From positions 62,001-126,000 of the forward strand of contig NZ_CADFEI010000003.1 in assembly GCF_902833225.1 (NCBI RefSeq): 64,000 nt of DNA, in the 5' to 3' direction. Shown piece after piece: positions 24,565-33,834 of this stretch. Under the pieces are notes generated by a model. The model did not search any database. It saw only the letters and a list, made by a program, of their open reading frames with translations, and was not told the DNA's origin. Each line of letters begins with the position of its first letter. Position 1 is the stretch's first letter. The position numbers and the translations under genes are program-made. The DNA comes from Burkholderia sp. BCC1644 (GTDB taxonomy: Bacteria > Pseudomonadota > Gammaproteobacteria > Burkholderiales > Burkholderiaceae).

Positions 24565-25950
24565 TCAATCGAGGCTTTCCGGATCGCCTGCGAGCCGCTC
24601 GTTGAGCACGCGCGCGTCGGCTAGCCGGTCCAGCGACAGGCACAGGTCGCTCAACGCATCGACGCGCGCACCGTCGAGCGCCGTGCTTGCCAGCGCACGA
24701 TATTTCGCCAGCAGCGTCGCATCCGGCAGCGGATTGCGCGGATCGCCGAGTGCGATCGGAACGTGACGCGATTCCCGCGTCCCGTCCGCGCGCTGCAGGG
24801 TCACCGTCGGCTCGTCGAGATCGCCAAGTTCCGGATCGACGTCGACCGTGATGCGCGCGAGCAGCGCGGTCACACGCGGGTCGGTGCGCCGGTCCGCGCG
24901 ATAGGCGTCGATCCCGGTGTCGCCGAACACGAGCGCCGCCGCAACCGCGTACGGCAGACTCATCTGCGCGGACGACAGCGTCGACAGATCGCGACCGCCG
25001 CACATCCGCGCAACGAACGCGCTTGCACGCACCACCACCCGTTCGATCTCGCCGACTGTGAGCGTGCGGCCGCGCGCGAGTTGCAGCGCCGCGTCGACCG
25101 CCGCATGTGCGCTGCGGCACGACGCGTGCGGCTTGATCGAGCAGCGCATCAGTTTCCAGTGCGTGCCGAGGCCGTCGGTCAATGCGTCGGGCGCATGCGA
25201 TTGCGCGGCGAACGTGTTGAAGAAGCCGCCCCACACGTCGTCGAACACGCGGGCGGGGCCGCTCACGCCCTCCCGGGCAAGCAACGCCGCCAGCACGCCG
25301 CCTTCCGCCGCGCGCCCGGCGTGCAGCCGCTTGGTCTGCGATCCGTCGTGGATGAAGCTCCACAGGCCGCCGGCGAAGCTCGCCGCGTGGCCAAGCGTGT
25401 CACGCGTGCGTGCGGCGTCGAGCCCGAGCACGCGCGCGCTCGCGGCCGCCGCACCGAACACGCCGCAACTTAGCGTCGAATGCCAGCCCGCACCGTTATG
25501 GGCCGAGTAGCCGCCCGCCGCCTCGAGCACGCGCCGGCCGACGTCGTATCCGAGCACGATCGCGGCCACGCATTCCCGGCCCGTCACGGGTTGGCTGGCG
25601 CACGACAGCGCGGCAAGCACAGCGGGCAGCACGACCGCGCCCGAATGATCGCAGCCGCCGGAATCGTCGAGCTCGAGCGCGTGCGCGGCAATGCCGTTGA
25701 CGAACGCCGCGTCGCGCGCACTCGCGCTGCGTCGCGTGCCCCATAACGACGCGCCACCCCGCGCAACGGCGCCGGTCAGCGCGCGGGCGCTGCGTGTCTC
25801 GACGGCCGACGTGCCGGCCAGCGCGGCACCGAACGTGTCGAGGACATGACGTTTGGCTTTCGCGACGACGTCGTCCGGCACTGCATCGGCGGAGGTCCGT
25901 GCGACGAATGCCGCGAGCCGGGTGGCGCGCGCTTGCGTGTCGGTCGTCAT
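24565..25950 (-). CDS. MmgE/PrpD family protein
   Basis: A 461-residue protein of the MmgE/PrpD fold, whose known members include 2-methylcitrate dehydratase, cis-aconitate decarboxylase and iminodisuccinate epimerase. Diagnostic segments are AKRHVLDTFGAALAGT near residue 30, NGIAAHALELDD, SHDGSQTKRLHAGRAAEGG and SIKPHASCRSAHAAVDA. The start at 25950 overlaps the stop of the upstream deacetylase-like gene by ATGA, so it is the last gene of the operon headed by the argininosuccinate-lyase-like enzyme. There are no methylcitrate-cycle genes nearby, so a role other than PrpD is likely. See the finding on N-substituted aspartates. Confidence 0.88.
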   Translation of the reverse strand: MTTDTQARATRLAAFVARTSADAVPDDVVAKAKRHVLDTFGAALAGTSAVETRSARALTGAVARGGASLWGTRRSASARDAAFVNGIAAHALELDDSGGCDHSGAVVLPAVLAALSCASQPVTGRECVAAIVLGYDVGRRVLEAAGGYSAHNGAGWHSTLSCGVFGAAAASARVLGLDAARTRDTLGHAASFAGGLWSFIHDGSQTKRLHAGRAAEGGVLAALLAREGVSGPARVFDDVWGGFFNTFAAQSHAPDALTDGLGTHWKLMRCSIKPHASCRSAHAAVDAALQLARGRTLTVGEIERVVVRASAFVARMCGGRDLSTLSSAQMSLPYAVAAALVFGDTGIDAYRADRRTDPRVTALLARITVDVDPELGDLDEPTVTLQRADGTRESRHVPIALGDPRNPLPDATLLAKYRALASTALDGARVDALSDLCLSLDRLADARVLNERLAGDPESLD

Positions 25951-26867
25951 CGTGCCGCCTCCTCTGCCACGCAGCGTGCGAACACGTCGACCGGATGGCC
26001 CGGCGCGTTGACGGGCGCCTGCGCATGCCACCAGCGCGCGATGTCGCGCCCCGTCGCGAACCATGCATCGCCGGTGCCGCGCAGGTGCGCGAGCAACGCG
26101 TGCAGCAGATCGATCCGCCCGGCCGTGCCGATGATCTCGGGATGCAGGCGCAGCACGCAGCACAGCCCGAAACGCCTGAACCCGTCGACGTCACGCCGCC
26201 AGTTGTCGAGCACGTCGCGGTACGCGGCGATGCGCGGCTGGCCTGCCGGCACGGGCGGTGACAGGTTGAACTCGAAGTACGGTTCGTCCTCGAGTTCGTA
26301 GTGCAGCGGCAGCTCGACGAGCCGCGCGCCGTTCGCGTCGCCGCCGTCGCGGGGATGCACGTAAGGCAGATCGTCGCCGCGCCACGACGACGACCACGTG
26401 AAACCTTCCGCGACGAGAAAATCCGCGAAACCATGGGCCCAGTTGCCGGTGAACGATCGAAAGCCGTCCGCGTCGCGACCGATTGCGTCCGCGAGCGCGG
26501 CACGCCCCGCGCGGCACGCGTCGACCTGTGCGGCAAGCGGCAACGCATCGAAATCCTCGCAGCGATAGCCGCTCACGCCGAGCTCGTGGCCGGCTGCGGC
26601 AATCTCGCGCACCGTATCGCGGTGCGTTTCGGCGACGGCGCCGGGCACGAACCAGCTCGCCGGCACGCCGAATGCGTCGAACGCCGCAAGCAGCCGGTCG
26701 ACGCCGCGCGTCGCGCCGTAACGCCACACCGACAGCGATTTCTCGCGGCCGACGATGCGCGGTTCGCGCGTCTGGATGCCATGAATGTCGTTGAAGTCGA
26801 CCGTGATCGCGACCGCGTATCGCGCGCCGCCAGGCCAGGAAGGAAGGTGGGTCAATTGCCGCTCCAT
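25947..26867 (-). CDS. CE4 polysaccharide-deacetylase-like protein with degenerate metal site
   Basis: A 306-residue NodB-homology protein of the PuuE/HpPgdA-like branch. Where active members have HEIGYHGYRHE, this one reads HELGVSGYRCE (H94, S99, C103), so both histidines of the HxxxH metal motif are lost. Motif 1 is VDFNDIHG rather than FDLDGPT. It overlaps the intact paralogue at 26852 by 16 bp. It may be a pseudoenzyme partner of that paralogue or have a different chemistry. No signal peptide, so cytoplasmic and unlikely to act on cell-wall polymers. Confidence 0.82.
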   Translation of the reverse strand: MERQLTHLPSWPGGARYAVAITVDFNDIHGIQTREPRIVGREKSLSVWRYGATRGVDRLLAAFDAFGVPASWFVPGAVAETHRDTVREIAAAGHELGVSGYRCEDFDALPLAAQVDACRAGRAALADAIGRDADGFRSFTGNWAHGFADFLVAEGFTWSSSWRGDDLPYVHPRDGGDANGARLVELPLHYELEDEPYFEFNLSPPVPAGQPRIAAYRDVLDNWRRDVDGFRRFGLCCVLRLHPEIIGTAGRIDLLHALLAHLRGTGDAWFATGRDIARWWHAQAPVNAPGHPVDVFARCVAEEAAR

Positions 26868-27724
26868 TGCGTGGGTGCTGCATCCCGCGTGGCCTGCGCG
26901 AGCCACCAGTCGGCTACCTCGCGGCAGCGCGCGAACCATACGCCGTCCTGCGCGCGCATGTGGTCGAGCCAGGTCTCCAGCAGTGCGATGCGTCCCGGTT
27001 TGCCGCACACCTTTGGATGAAGGAGCGTCGTCAGGCACAGCCCTTCGCGGTATACGCCGTCGAATTCGCGCGTCCAGTTGTCGAGCGTCGCACCGTATCC
27101 GGCGATCCGGTCGAGGCCCGCCGGGTAGTCGGGGTTGCGGTGGTAGGCGAGCGACGCGTAGTCGTCGGTCTCCCAGCGGCCGGGGATCTCGACGAGCGGC
27201 GGTTCGCCCTCCTCACCATGCAGCAGGTACGGCCGGTCGTCGCCGCGCATCGAACTCGAATAGCGCACGCCCGCTTCGCGCAGCACCGCCACCGTCGCTG
27301 CGCTCCAGTCGCCGGATGGCGTGCGGAACCCAACGGGCCGCACGCCGAGCGTGCGCGCGAAGATGTCGGCCGACTGCGCCATGATCTCGCGCTGCCGATC
27401 GGGCGCGAGCGTCCAGAACGCTTCGTGCCGGTAGCCGTGATAGCCGATCTCGTGGCCGCGCTCGACGATCGCCGCGCATTGCGCGGGCCACGTCCGCGCG
27501 ACCCAGGCGGGCACGAAGAACGTCGCGGGCAGCTCGAACGACGCGAGCATGTCGAGCAACCGGCCGAGCGCGCGCCACGGCCCGTAGCTGCCGAGCGTGA
27601 AATACGCGGGGTTGCGCCAGATCGACCCGTTCAGCATCGCGTCGCCGGTCGGGCCGTCGAGATCGAACGCGAGCGCGACGCACGCGCGCTGCGCGTCCGG
27701 CCAGCGGGGAGCCAGATCCGTCAT
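26852..27724 (-). CDS. CE4 polysaccharide-deacetylase-like amidohydrolase
   Basis: A 290-residue NodB-homology enzyme with an apparently intact site: FDLDGPT (D21, D23), HEIGYHGYRHE (H91, H96, H100) and FRTPSGDWS. No signal peptide, as in cytoplasmic PuuE allantoinase-like and related small-molecule amidohydrolases. Its place between a solute-binding protein gene (7 bp upstream) and a degenerate paralogue suggests it hydrolyses an imported amide or cyclic imide. The start at 27724 follows the binding-protein gene closely. Confidence 0.87.
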   Translation of the reverse strand: MTDLAPRWPDAQRACVALAFDLDGPTGDAMLNGSIWRNPAYFTLGSYGPWRALGRLLDMLASFELPATFFVPAWVARTWPAQCAAIVERGHEIGYHGYRHEAFWTLAPDRQREIMAQSADIFARTLGVRPVGFRTPSGDWSAATVAVLREAGVRYSSSMRGDDRPYLLHGEEGEPPLVEIPGRWETDDYASLAYHRNPDYPAGLDRIAGYGATLDNWTREFDGVYREGLCLTTLLHPKVCGKPGRIALLETWLDHMRAQDGVWFARCREVADWWLAQATRDAAPTQWSGN

Positions 27725-27731
27725 CGCGCGC

Positions 27732-28565
27732 TCAGTGGGTGCCGTTGATCGTCGCCTTCGCCACCGCGTGCTCCTGCAGCCCCCATTTCGCGAGCAGCTT
27801 CTGGTATGAGCCGTCCGCGATCATCTGGTTGAGCGCCGTCGTCAGCGCGCTGCTCAGCGCGGTGTTGCTCTTCGCGACGCCGATGCCCGTGTATTGCGAC
27901 AGGAACGGCTTGCCGACCGGCGCATACGCGTTCTGCTCGAGGCTGTTCTGATACGGCAGCGTCTCGCCACCCTGCACGGCCGCGTCGATACGGTTCTGGC
28001 GCAGCTGCATCCGCGCATCCGACGAGCCGTCGGTGCCCACCACGACGATCGCCGGCTTGCCGGCCTTCACGCAGTTCTCCGCGCTCCACGCGGTCGTGTT
28101 GTCCGGGAACGACGTGCGCCGGCTCGACCCGACGCGCTTGCCGCACAGCGCGTTCATCTGCGCGAACTCGCCGGCGCGCGCCTTCAGCGTGTAGAACTGC
28201 GGGCCCGTCTCGATGTAGTCGACGAACGTCACCGCATCGCGGCGCGTCGGCAGGTCGGTCATCCCGGACAGGATCATGTCGACGCGTTGCGTCGCGACCG
28301 CGCTCATCATCTGGTCGAAGCTCGTCTCGACCCAGTTCAGTTTCGCGCCCATCTTCGCGGCGAGGGCCTCGCCGAGATCGACGTCGAAGCCCGCCAGCTT
28401 GTCGGTCGCCGGATCCTTGTATTCGAACGGCGGGTAGTTCGGCACGATCGCGACGTTCAGCGTGCGTTTCGCGCTCGTGGATTGCGCGACGGCGAACGAC
28501 GCGTGAAGCGCGAGTGCGCCGAATGCGACAGCGGCCAGCGTGCGGGTCAGGACGGATGCTTTCAT
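27732..28565 (-). CDS. Amino-acid-type ABC transporter substrate-binding protein
   Basis: A 277-residue periplasmic protein of solute-binding family 3. A signal peptide ends near SFAVAQS. The LNVAIVPNYPPFEYKDPATDKLAGFDVDLGEAL opening, a TSFDQMMSAVATQRVDMILSGMT hinge region and a C-terminal WGLQEHAV are typical of polar and acidic amino-acid binders. The ATG at 28565 gives the signal peptide directly. With the permease and ATPase upstream it forms a complete importer. The operon's enzymes suggest an N-substituted aspartate or similar amino polycarboxylate as ligand (inference). Confidence 0.9.
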   Translation of the reverse strand: MKASVLTRTLAAVAFGALALHASFAVAQSTSAKRTLNVAIVPNYPPFEYKDPATDKLAGFDVDLGEALAAKMGAKLNWVETSFDQMMSAVATQRVDMILSGMTDLPTRRDAVTFVDYIETGPQFYTLKARAGEFAQMNALCGKRVGSSRRTSFPDNTTAWSAENCVKAGKPAIVVVGTDGSSDARMQLRQNRIDAAVQGGETLPYQNSLEQNAYAPVGKPFLSQYTGIGVAKSNTALSSALTTALNQMIADGSYQKLLAKWGLQEHAVAKATINGTH

Positions 28566-28661
28566 GGGATGTCGCCTTGTCATGGTGGAGTAATGGGGTG
28601 CTGCGCCGCTCGGGTCGGCGGCTCGATCGCTCGGGCGCTACGGGGCGGGCGTCCGGCCCGC

Positions 28662-29429
28662 TTATGCAATCACCGCTGAAATGAAATCGCGCGTGCGCGC
28701 ATGCGTCGGCGCGGACAGCACCTGGTCGGGCGGCCCGCTCTCGACGATCCGGCCGCCGTCCATGAACACGACGCGGTCGGCCACCTCGCGCGCGAACCCG
28801 AGCTCGTGCGTGACGACGATCATCGTCATTCCGCTCTTCGCGAGATCGCGCATCACGGCCAGCACTTCGCCGACGAGTTCGGGATCGAGCGCCGACGTCG
28901 GTTCGTCGAACAGGATCAATTGCGGGTGCATCGCGAGCGCCCGCGCGATCGCGACGCGCTGCTGCTGGCCGCCCGACAGCTCGACCGGAAACGCGTCGCA
29001 CTTGTGCGCGAGCCCGACACGGGCCAGCAGCGCGCGCGCTTCTTCCTCCGCTTGCGCGCGGCGGCGCTTGAGCACCTGGACGGGGCCCTCGATCACGTTT
29101 TCGAGCGCGGTCTTGTGCGGAAACAGGTTGAAGCGCTGAAACACCATGCTCGTGGCCAGTCGCTGGCGCGCGACCTGGCGCTCCGACAGCTCGTGGAGCC
29201 GGTGGCCGGCGCGGCGGTAGCCGGCCAGTTCGCCGTTGACCCAGAGCGCACCCGCGCTGATCGTCTCGAGCTGGTTGATGCAGCGCAGGAACGTGCTCTT
29301 GCCCGAACCCGACGGCCCGATGATGCACAGCACTTCACCCTGCTCGACGTCGAGCGTGATGCCATGCAGCGCCTGGAAATCGCCGTACGATTTGCGCACG
29401 TCGACCGCGCGAACGACTGCGTTCGTCAT
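28662..29429 (-). CDS. Amino-acid ABC transporter ATP-binding protein (GlnQ/HisP type)
   Basis: A 255-residue ATPase. Walker A GPSGSGKS is at residues 38-45, then [17 protein letters not shown], signature [16 protein letters not shown], Walker [15 protein letters not shown] and the [14 protein letters not shown] switch. All are typical of polar amino-acid importers. A GGGAGAA site lies 6 nt before the ATG at 29429, so the longer open frame is not used. It pairs with the permease 32 bp upstream. Confidence 0.95.
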   Translation of the reverse strand: MTNAVVRAVDVRKSYGDFQALHGITLDVEQGEVLCIIGPSGSGKSTFLRCINQLETISAGALWVNGELAGYRRAGHRLHELSERQVARQRLATSMVFQRFNLFPHKTALENVIEGPVQVLKRRRAQAEEEARALLARVGLAHKCDAFPVELSGGQQQRVAIARALAMHPQLILFDEPTSALDPELVGEVLAVMRDLAKSGMTMIVVTHELGFAREVADRVVFMDGGRIVESGPPDQVLSAPTHARTRDFISAVIA

Positions 29430-29461
29430 GACGTTCTCCCGATGGTTGAGGGTCGTGCGGT

Positions 29462-30355
29462 TCATTTGCGGCCCGCCGCCCGGCCCGCGCCGCGTGCAAA
29501 GCGCCGTTCGACACGCGCCTGTGCGAGCGACAGCACGGTGACGACTGCGAGATACCAGATGCCGGCGACGATCAGCAACTCGATCACGCGGGCATTCGCG
29601 TAGTAGATGTTCTGCGCGTTGTGCAGCATCTCCGCGTACTGCACGACGCTCGCGAGCGACGTCAGCTTGACCATGCCGATCAGCTCGTTGCCGATCGGCG
29701 GCACGATCACGCGCATCGCCTGCGGCAGGATGATCCGGCGCAGCGCCTGCAGGCGTGGCATGCCGATCGATTTCGCGGCCTCGTACTGGCCGGTGTCGAC
29801 CGACAGCAGCCCGGCCCGCACGACTTCCGATGTATACGCGCCTTGATTGATGCCGAGTCCGAGCACCGCCGCGAGGAACGGCGTCATCACGTCGACGGTC
29901 CGGAATTCGGCGATACCCGGGATGCCGAGCGTCGGAAACACCAGCGCGAGGTTGAACCACAGCAGCAGTTGCAGGATGATCGGCGTGCCGCGGAACAGCC
30001 AGATGTAGCCCTGCGCGATCGCCCCGAGCACCGGGTTCGACGACAGCCGCATCACCGCGGTGACGACCCCGAGCACGACGCCGAGCGTCATCGCGAGGAC
30101 GGTCATCACGATCGTGTTGGCGAGCCCCGTCATGATCGAGCGAGCGGTCAGGAACTGGCCGACGACACGCCACTCGATCTGGCCGCGCGCGAACGCGGCG
30201 GCGATATAGGCGAGCGCGGCAACGATCGCGACCGACGCGACGTAGCGGCCCCAGTAGCGCCGGCGTACGCGCACGAGGCCGGCGGTGTCGTCCGCCGGCG
30301 CATCGGCCGGCCCCGGTGCGCCGTCGAGGCGGCGGGAATCGGATGCGCTCAGCAT
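29462..30355 (-). CDS. Amino-acid ABC transporter permease
   Basis: A 297-residue inner-membrane protein with a hydrophilic N-terminal extension of about 35 residues, then helices of the His/Glu/Gln permease family. The [17 protein letters not shown] segment and EAA loop ([23 protein letters not shown]) identify it. It overlaps the argininosuccinate-lyase-like gene upstream by 7 bp. Only one permease gene is present, so the complex is probably a homodimer. Confidence 0.93.
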   Translation of the reverse strand: MLSASDSRRLDGAPGPADAPADDTAGLVRVRRRYWGRYVASVAIVAALAYIAAAFARGQIEWRVVGQFLTARSIMTGLANTIVMTVLAMTLGVVLGVVTAVMRLSSNPVLGAIAQGYIWLFRGTPIILQLLLWFNLALVFPTLGIPGIAEFRTVDVMTPFLAAVLGLGINQGAYTSEVVRAGLLSVDTGQYEAAKSIGMPRLQALRRIILPQAMRVIVPPIGNELIGMVKLTSLASVVQYAEMLHNAQNIYYANARVIELLIVAGIWYLAVVTVLSLAQARVERRFARGAGRAAGRK

Positions 30356-31782
30356 GACGGCCCCCGGTAATCTGCTGCCCACGCCACCTGGCGTTCGATC
30401 GCGTCGCTCAGACGGCCGATCTGTTCGCGCACGCGCGCAGGCGACGTGCCGCCCGCGCCGCCGCGCGCGGCGACGGCCGCGTCGAGCGTCAGATGCGCGC
30501 GCACCGCCGGTGCGAGGCGCGTGTCGACGGCCTGCAACTGTTCGGCGCTCGCGTCGGCCAGCTCGATGCCGTCCCGCTCGCACGCACGCACGAGCGTGCC
30601 GGTGATCTCGTGCGCTTCGCTGAACGGCACGCCCGTCAGCGCGAGCCAGTCCGCGACCTCGGTGGCGAGCGTGAAGCCGAGCGGCGCCTGGCGACGCATC
30701 TCGTCGACGTTCACGCGCATCGTGCGGATCATCCCCGCCATCGCGGGCAGCACGAGTTCGAGCGTGTCGATCGAATCGAACGCGGCGATCTTGTCTTCCG
30801 CGAGATCGCGGTTGTACGCGAGCGGCAGCGACTTCAGCGTCGCGAGCAGCCCCGTCAGGTTGCCGATCAGCCGCCCCGCCTTGCCGCGCGTGAGTTCCGC
30901 GATGTCCGGGTTTTTCTTCTGCGGCATGATCGAGCTGCCGGTCGCGTAGCCGTCGTCGAGTTCCACCCAGCGGAATTGTCGCGACGTCCACAGGATCACT
31001 TCTTCCGACAGGCGGGACAGGTTCACGGCCAGCATGCTCGTGACGAACACGAATTCCGCGACGTGATCGCGCGCGGCCACCGCGTCGATCGAGTTCTCGC
31101 ACGGCGCGTCGTAACCCAGCTCCTGCGCCGACAGCTCGGGCCGCATGCAGATCGCCGAGCCCGCGAGCGCGGCCGCACCGAGCGGCGAACGCGCGGTGCG
31201 ACGGTCCCAGTCGACCAGGCGGTCGGCATCGCGATACAGCGATTGCGCATGGGCGAGCAACTGATGGCCGAACACGATCGGCTGCGCGGGCTGCAGGTGG
31301 GTGAACCCGGCGGTTACCGTGTCGACGTGCCGGCTCGCCTGGCCGATCAGCGCATCCTGCAGGTCGAGCATGCCGCGCACGAGCTGGCGCGCCTTGTCGC
31401 GCAGGTACAGGCGCAGGTCGTTCGCGGCCTGGTCGTTGCGCGAGCGCCCGGCGCGCAGCTTGCCGCCGAGTGCCGGCAACCGCTGCGTGAGCACGCGCTC
31501 GAGGAAGGTGTGCACGTCCTCGTCGGCGAGCGACGGCGCGATCGCGCCGGCCGCATAGTCGCGTGCGATGCCGTCCATCGTGTCCAGCAGCTGCGCGAGA
31601 TCGTCGTCGTTCAGGATACCCGCGCGATTCAGCTCGCGCGCATGGGCCCGGGAGCCCGCCAGATCGTACGGCACGAGACGGAAGAAACTCGGATCGGAGC
31701 GGGACAGATTCTGCAGCGCATCGGACGGCTTCGACTGGAAACGGCCGCCCCACAGGCGTTCGATCGGTTCGGTAAGGCTCAT
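30349..31782 (-). CDS. argH: Argininosuccinate lyase family protein
   Basis: A 477-residue member of the aspartase/fumarase superfamily. THLQPAQP (159-168; catalytic histidine region H162) and the mobile loop [12 protein letters not shown] (282-293) are present. The substrate-binding segment reads [11 protein letters not shown] instead of the usual KLHTGRSRNDQ. It is the first gene of an operon with an amino-acid importer, amidohydrolases and an MmgE/PrpD protein, and no other arginine biosynthesis gene is present. So it may cleave the C-N bond of another N-substituted aspartate, releasing fumarate, rather than argininosuccinate. The symbol reflects family only. Confidence 0.85.
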   Translation of the reverse strand: MSLTEPIERLWGGRFQSKPSDALQNLSRSDPSFFRLVPYDLAGSRAHARELNRAGILNDDDLAQLLDTMDGIARDYAAGAIAPSLADEDVHTFLERVLTQRLPALGGKLRAGRSRNDQAANDLRLYLRDKARQLVRGMLDLQDALIGQASRHVDTVTAGFTHLQPAQPIVFGHQLLAHAQSLYRDADRLVDWDRRTARSPLGAAALAGSAICMRPELSAQELGYDAPCENSIDAVAARDHVAEFVFVTSMLAVNLSRLSEEVILWTSRQFRWVELDDGYATGSSIMPQKKNPDIAELTRGKAGRLIGNLTGLLATLKSLPLAYNRDLAEDKIAAFDSIDTLELVLPAMAGMIRTMRVNVDEMRRQAPLGFTLATEVADWLALTGVPFSEAHEITGTLVRACERDGIELADASAEQLQAVDTRLAPAVRAHLTLDAAVAARGGAGGTSPARVREQIGRLSDAIERQVAWAADYRGPSC

Positions 31783-31824
31783 TGCGGTCGACCTCGACTC
31801 GGTTGGATTGCCCCCACTGTAGGC

Positions 31825-31858
31825 ATTCAATTTTTTTTGTTGTAGCGAGAAATTGAAT
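31825..31858. promoter_or_regulatory. Inverted repeat in the argH-like/LysR divergent promoter
   Basis: ATTCAATTT (31825-31833) and AAATTGAAT (31850-31858) are perfect 9-bp inverted arms separated by 16 bp, in the 127-bp gap between the divergent lyase and LysR genes. Position and size fit a LysR-type operator. The interval is AT-rich, unlike the surrounding genes. Confidence 0.5.
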
Positions 31859-31909
31859 CCGTTTTAATGAAATTTTTCTCAGCACCGTCGCCTGCGACAC
31901 GCCCCGCCG

Positions 31910-32788
31910 ATGCGCAACCGCCTGCCCCCGCTGAACCCGCTCCGCGCGTTCGAAGCCGCCGCCCGGTGCGGCACCGTGTCGGCCGCCGCCGACGAACTGC
32001 ACGTAACGGCGAGCGCGGTCAGCCACCAGATCCGCATTCTCGAGAACACGCTCGGCGTCGCGCTATTCGTCCGATCAAAGGCCCGCGTGAAGCTCACGCC
32101 CGAAGGCGAGGCGCTGCTGGAGCCGGTCGGCACCGCGTTCGACATGATCGCGAACGCCACCGTCAGGCTCGATTCGCCGGCCGCCGCCGGCGATCTCGTC
32201 GTGTCGACGCCGCTGTCGCTCACGTCGCGCTGGCTCGCCCGGCACATCGGCGATTTTCTGGAGCGTTATCCGGGTATCCATCTGAAAGTGATTCCGTCGA
32301 ACGACGATCGCGAAATCTATTCGCCGGACGTCGACGTCTGCATTCGCTACGGAGAGGGCAACTGGCGCAACCGGCGCGTCGAACTGCTCGAGCATCCGGC
32401 GCTGTTTCCGGTCGTGAGCCCGGCGTTGATGAACGGGCCCGATGCGATCCGCAAGGTGCAGGATCTCGCGGGACGCACGCTGTTCTGCGAGCATGCGGGC
32501 TCGTGGACGCGGTGGCTGGCGGAGGCGAACGCCGACAGGCTGCCGGGCATCCGCATTCTCGAAATCGGCAACGCGCACATCGGCGTCGAAGCCGCGGTAC
32601 ACGGGCAAGGCGTCGCGCTCGGCGACAGCCTGTCGGTGCGCGACGACCTGATCGACGGCACGCTCGTGCGGCCGTTCAGCGCAACCGTGCCGTCACGCCA
32701 CGCGTACTATCTCGTCACGCGTCATGAGCTGGCCGAGTCGCCGCTCGTGACCGCGTTCACGTCCTGGCTGCGGGCGTGCCTCGCGTGA
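31910..32788 (+). CDS. LysR-family regulator (GcvA-like) of the divergent lyase/transporter operon
   Basis: A 292-residue LysR protein. The N-terminal helix-turn-helix (PPLNPLRAFEAAARCGTVSAAADELHVTASAVSHQI) has the GcvA/AmpR-like form, and an effector domain follows with LTSRWLARHIGDFLERYPGIHLKV and DVCIRYGEGNW. It is transcribed away from the argH-like operon, the standard arrangement for control of an adjacent divergent operon. The effector is probably the imported compound or a product. Confidence 0.92.
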   Translation: MRNRLPPLNPLRAFEAAARCGTVSAAADELHVTASAVSHQIRILENTLGVALFVRSKARVKLTPEGEALLEPVGTAFDMIANATVRLDSPAAAGDLVVSTPLSLTSRWLARHIGDFLERYPGIHLKVIPSNDDREIYSPDVDVCIRYGEGNWRNRRVELLEHPALFPVVSPALMNGPDAIRKVQDLAGRTLFCEHAGSWTRWLAEANADRLPGIRILEIGNAHIGVEAAVHGQGVALGDSLSVRDDLIDGTLVRPFSATVPSRHAYYLVTRHELAESPLVTAFTSWLRACLA

Positions 32789-32812
32789 AGCGCCGCGCCG
32801 CGCGGGGCCTGC

Positions 32813-33343
32813 TCAGGCACCGAGGCGCGCGAGGTCGTCCCACACCATGACGATGTTGTGCGATCGCCAGACCGGCCCCGGATCGATGTATTCGCCGGCT
32901 GGCCGACCATCCAGCGCCGCATAAAACGCGATCGCCGCGTCGTTGCCGTCGACGACACTCAACGCGGCCCCCTGATACCGCAACCGGCTCAAATGCGTGG
33001 CGAGCCGGGCGAGCAACTCGCGGCCGATGCCGCGACGCTTGAATCCGGGATCGACATACAGGAACTTGATCTCGCCACGGCCGTTGAAGATCGGTTCGGA
33101 CGGCGCGCCGGCGGCTCCGATGCCGACGATCGTGTTGTCGATCTCCGCAACGAGCACAAGCTGGTTCCCGTCGCTCGACGACAGCTTTTCCTTCCATTGT
33201 TTGCGGCGATAGCGTTCGTCGAGAACGGCGTGCGCTTGCGCCGGTGCGAGATCCCGATAGGTATGCCGCCAGACCTTGACATGAAAATCGGCGATCGCCT
33301 GCGCATCGTCGATCCTGGCGGGCCGGATGGATAGGCCAGTCAT
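32813..33343 (-). CDS. GNAT-family N-acetyltransferase
   Basis: A 176-residue acetyltransferase. Acetyl-CoA motif A is FLYVDPGFKRRGIGRELLARL, then ALSVVDGNDAAIAFYAALDG. GGGAGAA lies about 7 nt before the ATG at 33343. It converges with the LysR gene 24 bp away and appears monocistronic. Acceptor unknown. Confidence 0.88.
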   Translation of the reverse strand: MTGLSIRPARIDDAQAIADFHVKVWRHTYRDLAPAQAHAVLDERYRRKQWKEKLSSSDGNQLVLVAEIDNTIVGIGAAGAPSEPIFNGRGEIKFLYVDPGFKRRGIGRELLARLATHLSRLRYQGAALSVVDGNDAAIAFYAALDGRPAGEYIDPGPVWRSHNIVMVWDDLARLGA

Positions 33344-33471
33344 TGAAGATTCTCCCGGGGGCGTCGCGCCGACGGGCGCGGTGTGCACGACGGATTGTCG
33401 ATGATCCCGGCAACGATGTCGAATGTGCGGCGTGGCCGCGCAAGCGAGCGGCCGACCCATCGCGTCGCCCG

Positions 33472-33747
33472 TCACCCGCGCACGCGCCGCATCCTCAGCG
33501 TCGCCGACGGCGATTCGCCGAACGCCCGCTTGTACTCGATCGCGAACCGCCCGAGGTGCGCGAAGCCCCATTTCAGCGCGATGTCCGTCACCGATGCGAG
33601 CCCCGATGTCTGGTCGGCCAGCAGTTCCTCGCGCACATGTTGCAGCCGCAACTGCCGCACGAAACCCATCGGCGTGATCCCGTGGCGATTGCGGAACCCC
33701 GCGAACCGGCCGGATCGCTTTCCGCCGACGAATCGGGCCGGCGGCAA
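33472..33747 (-). pseudogene. AraC-family regulator, C-terminal remnant
   Basis: The last 80 or so residues correspond to the second half of an AraC DNA-binding domain: FRNRHGITPMGFVRQLRLQ, then VTDIALKWGFAHLGRFAIEYKRAFGESP. The first helix-turn-helix and the whole sensor domain are missing. No frame upstream restores them and no good start exists, so I treat it as a decayed gene. Its end resembles the shorter remnant at 24461-24562. The rest of the 33344-33834 gap shows nothing else, except a TATAGT that may be the -10 of the next gene (33778-33783). Confidence 0.65.
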
Positions 33748-33834
33748 CGCGCGCTGCCGGCCGGGACGCGCCTGTCCTATAGTTTTTGGAGAAGGCAGGA
33801 AAGAAGTTCGTCACGAACCCGGAGGGACCGCGCC

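Noticed and set aside
24565-25950. Assignment of the MmgE/PrpD protein as 2-methylcitrate dehydratase (prpD)
   Set aside because: No prpB, prpC or acnD-like gene is nearby and the operon encodes an amino-acid importer and lyase, so the specific methylcitrate role is unsupported.
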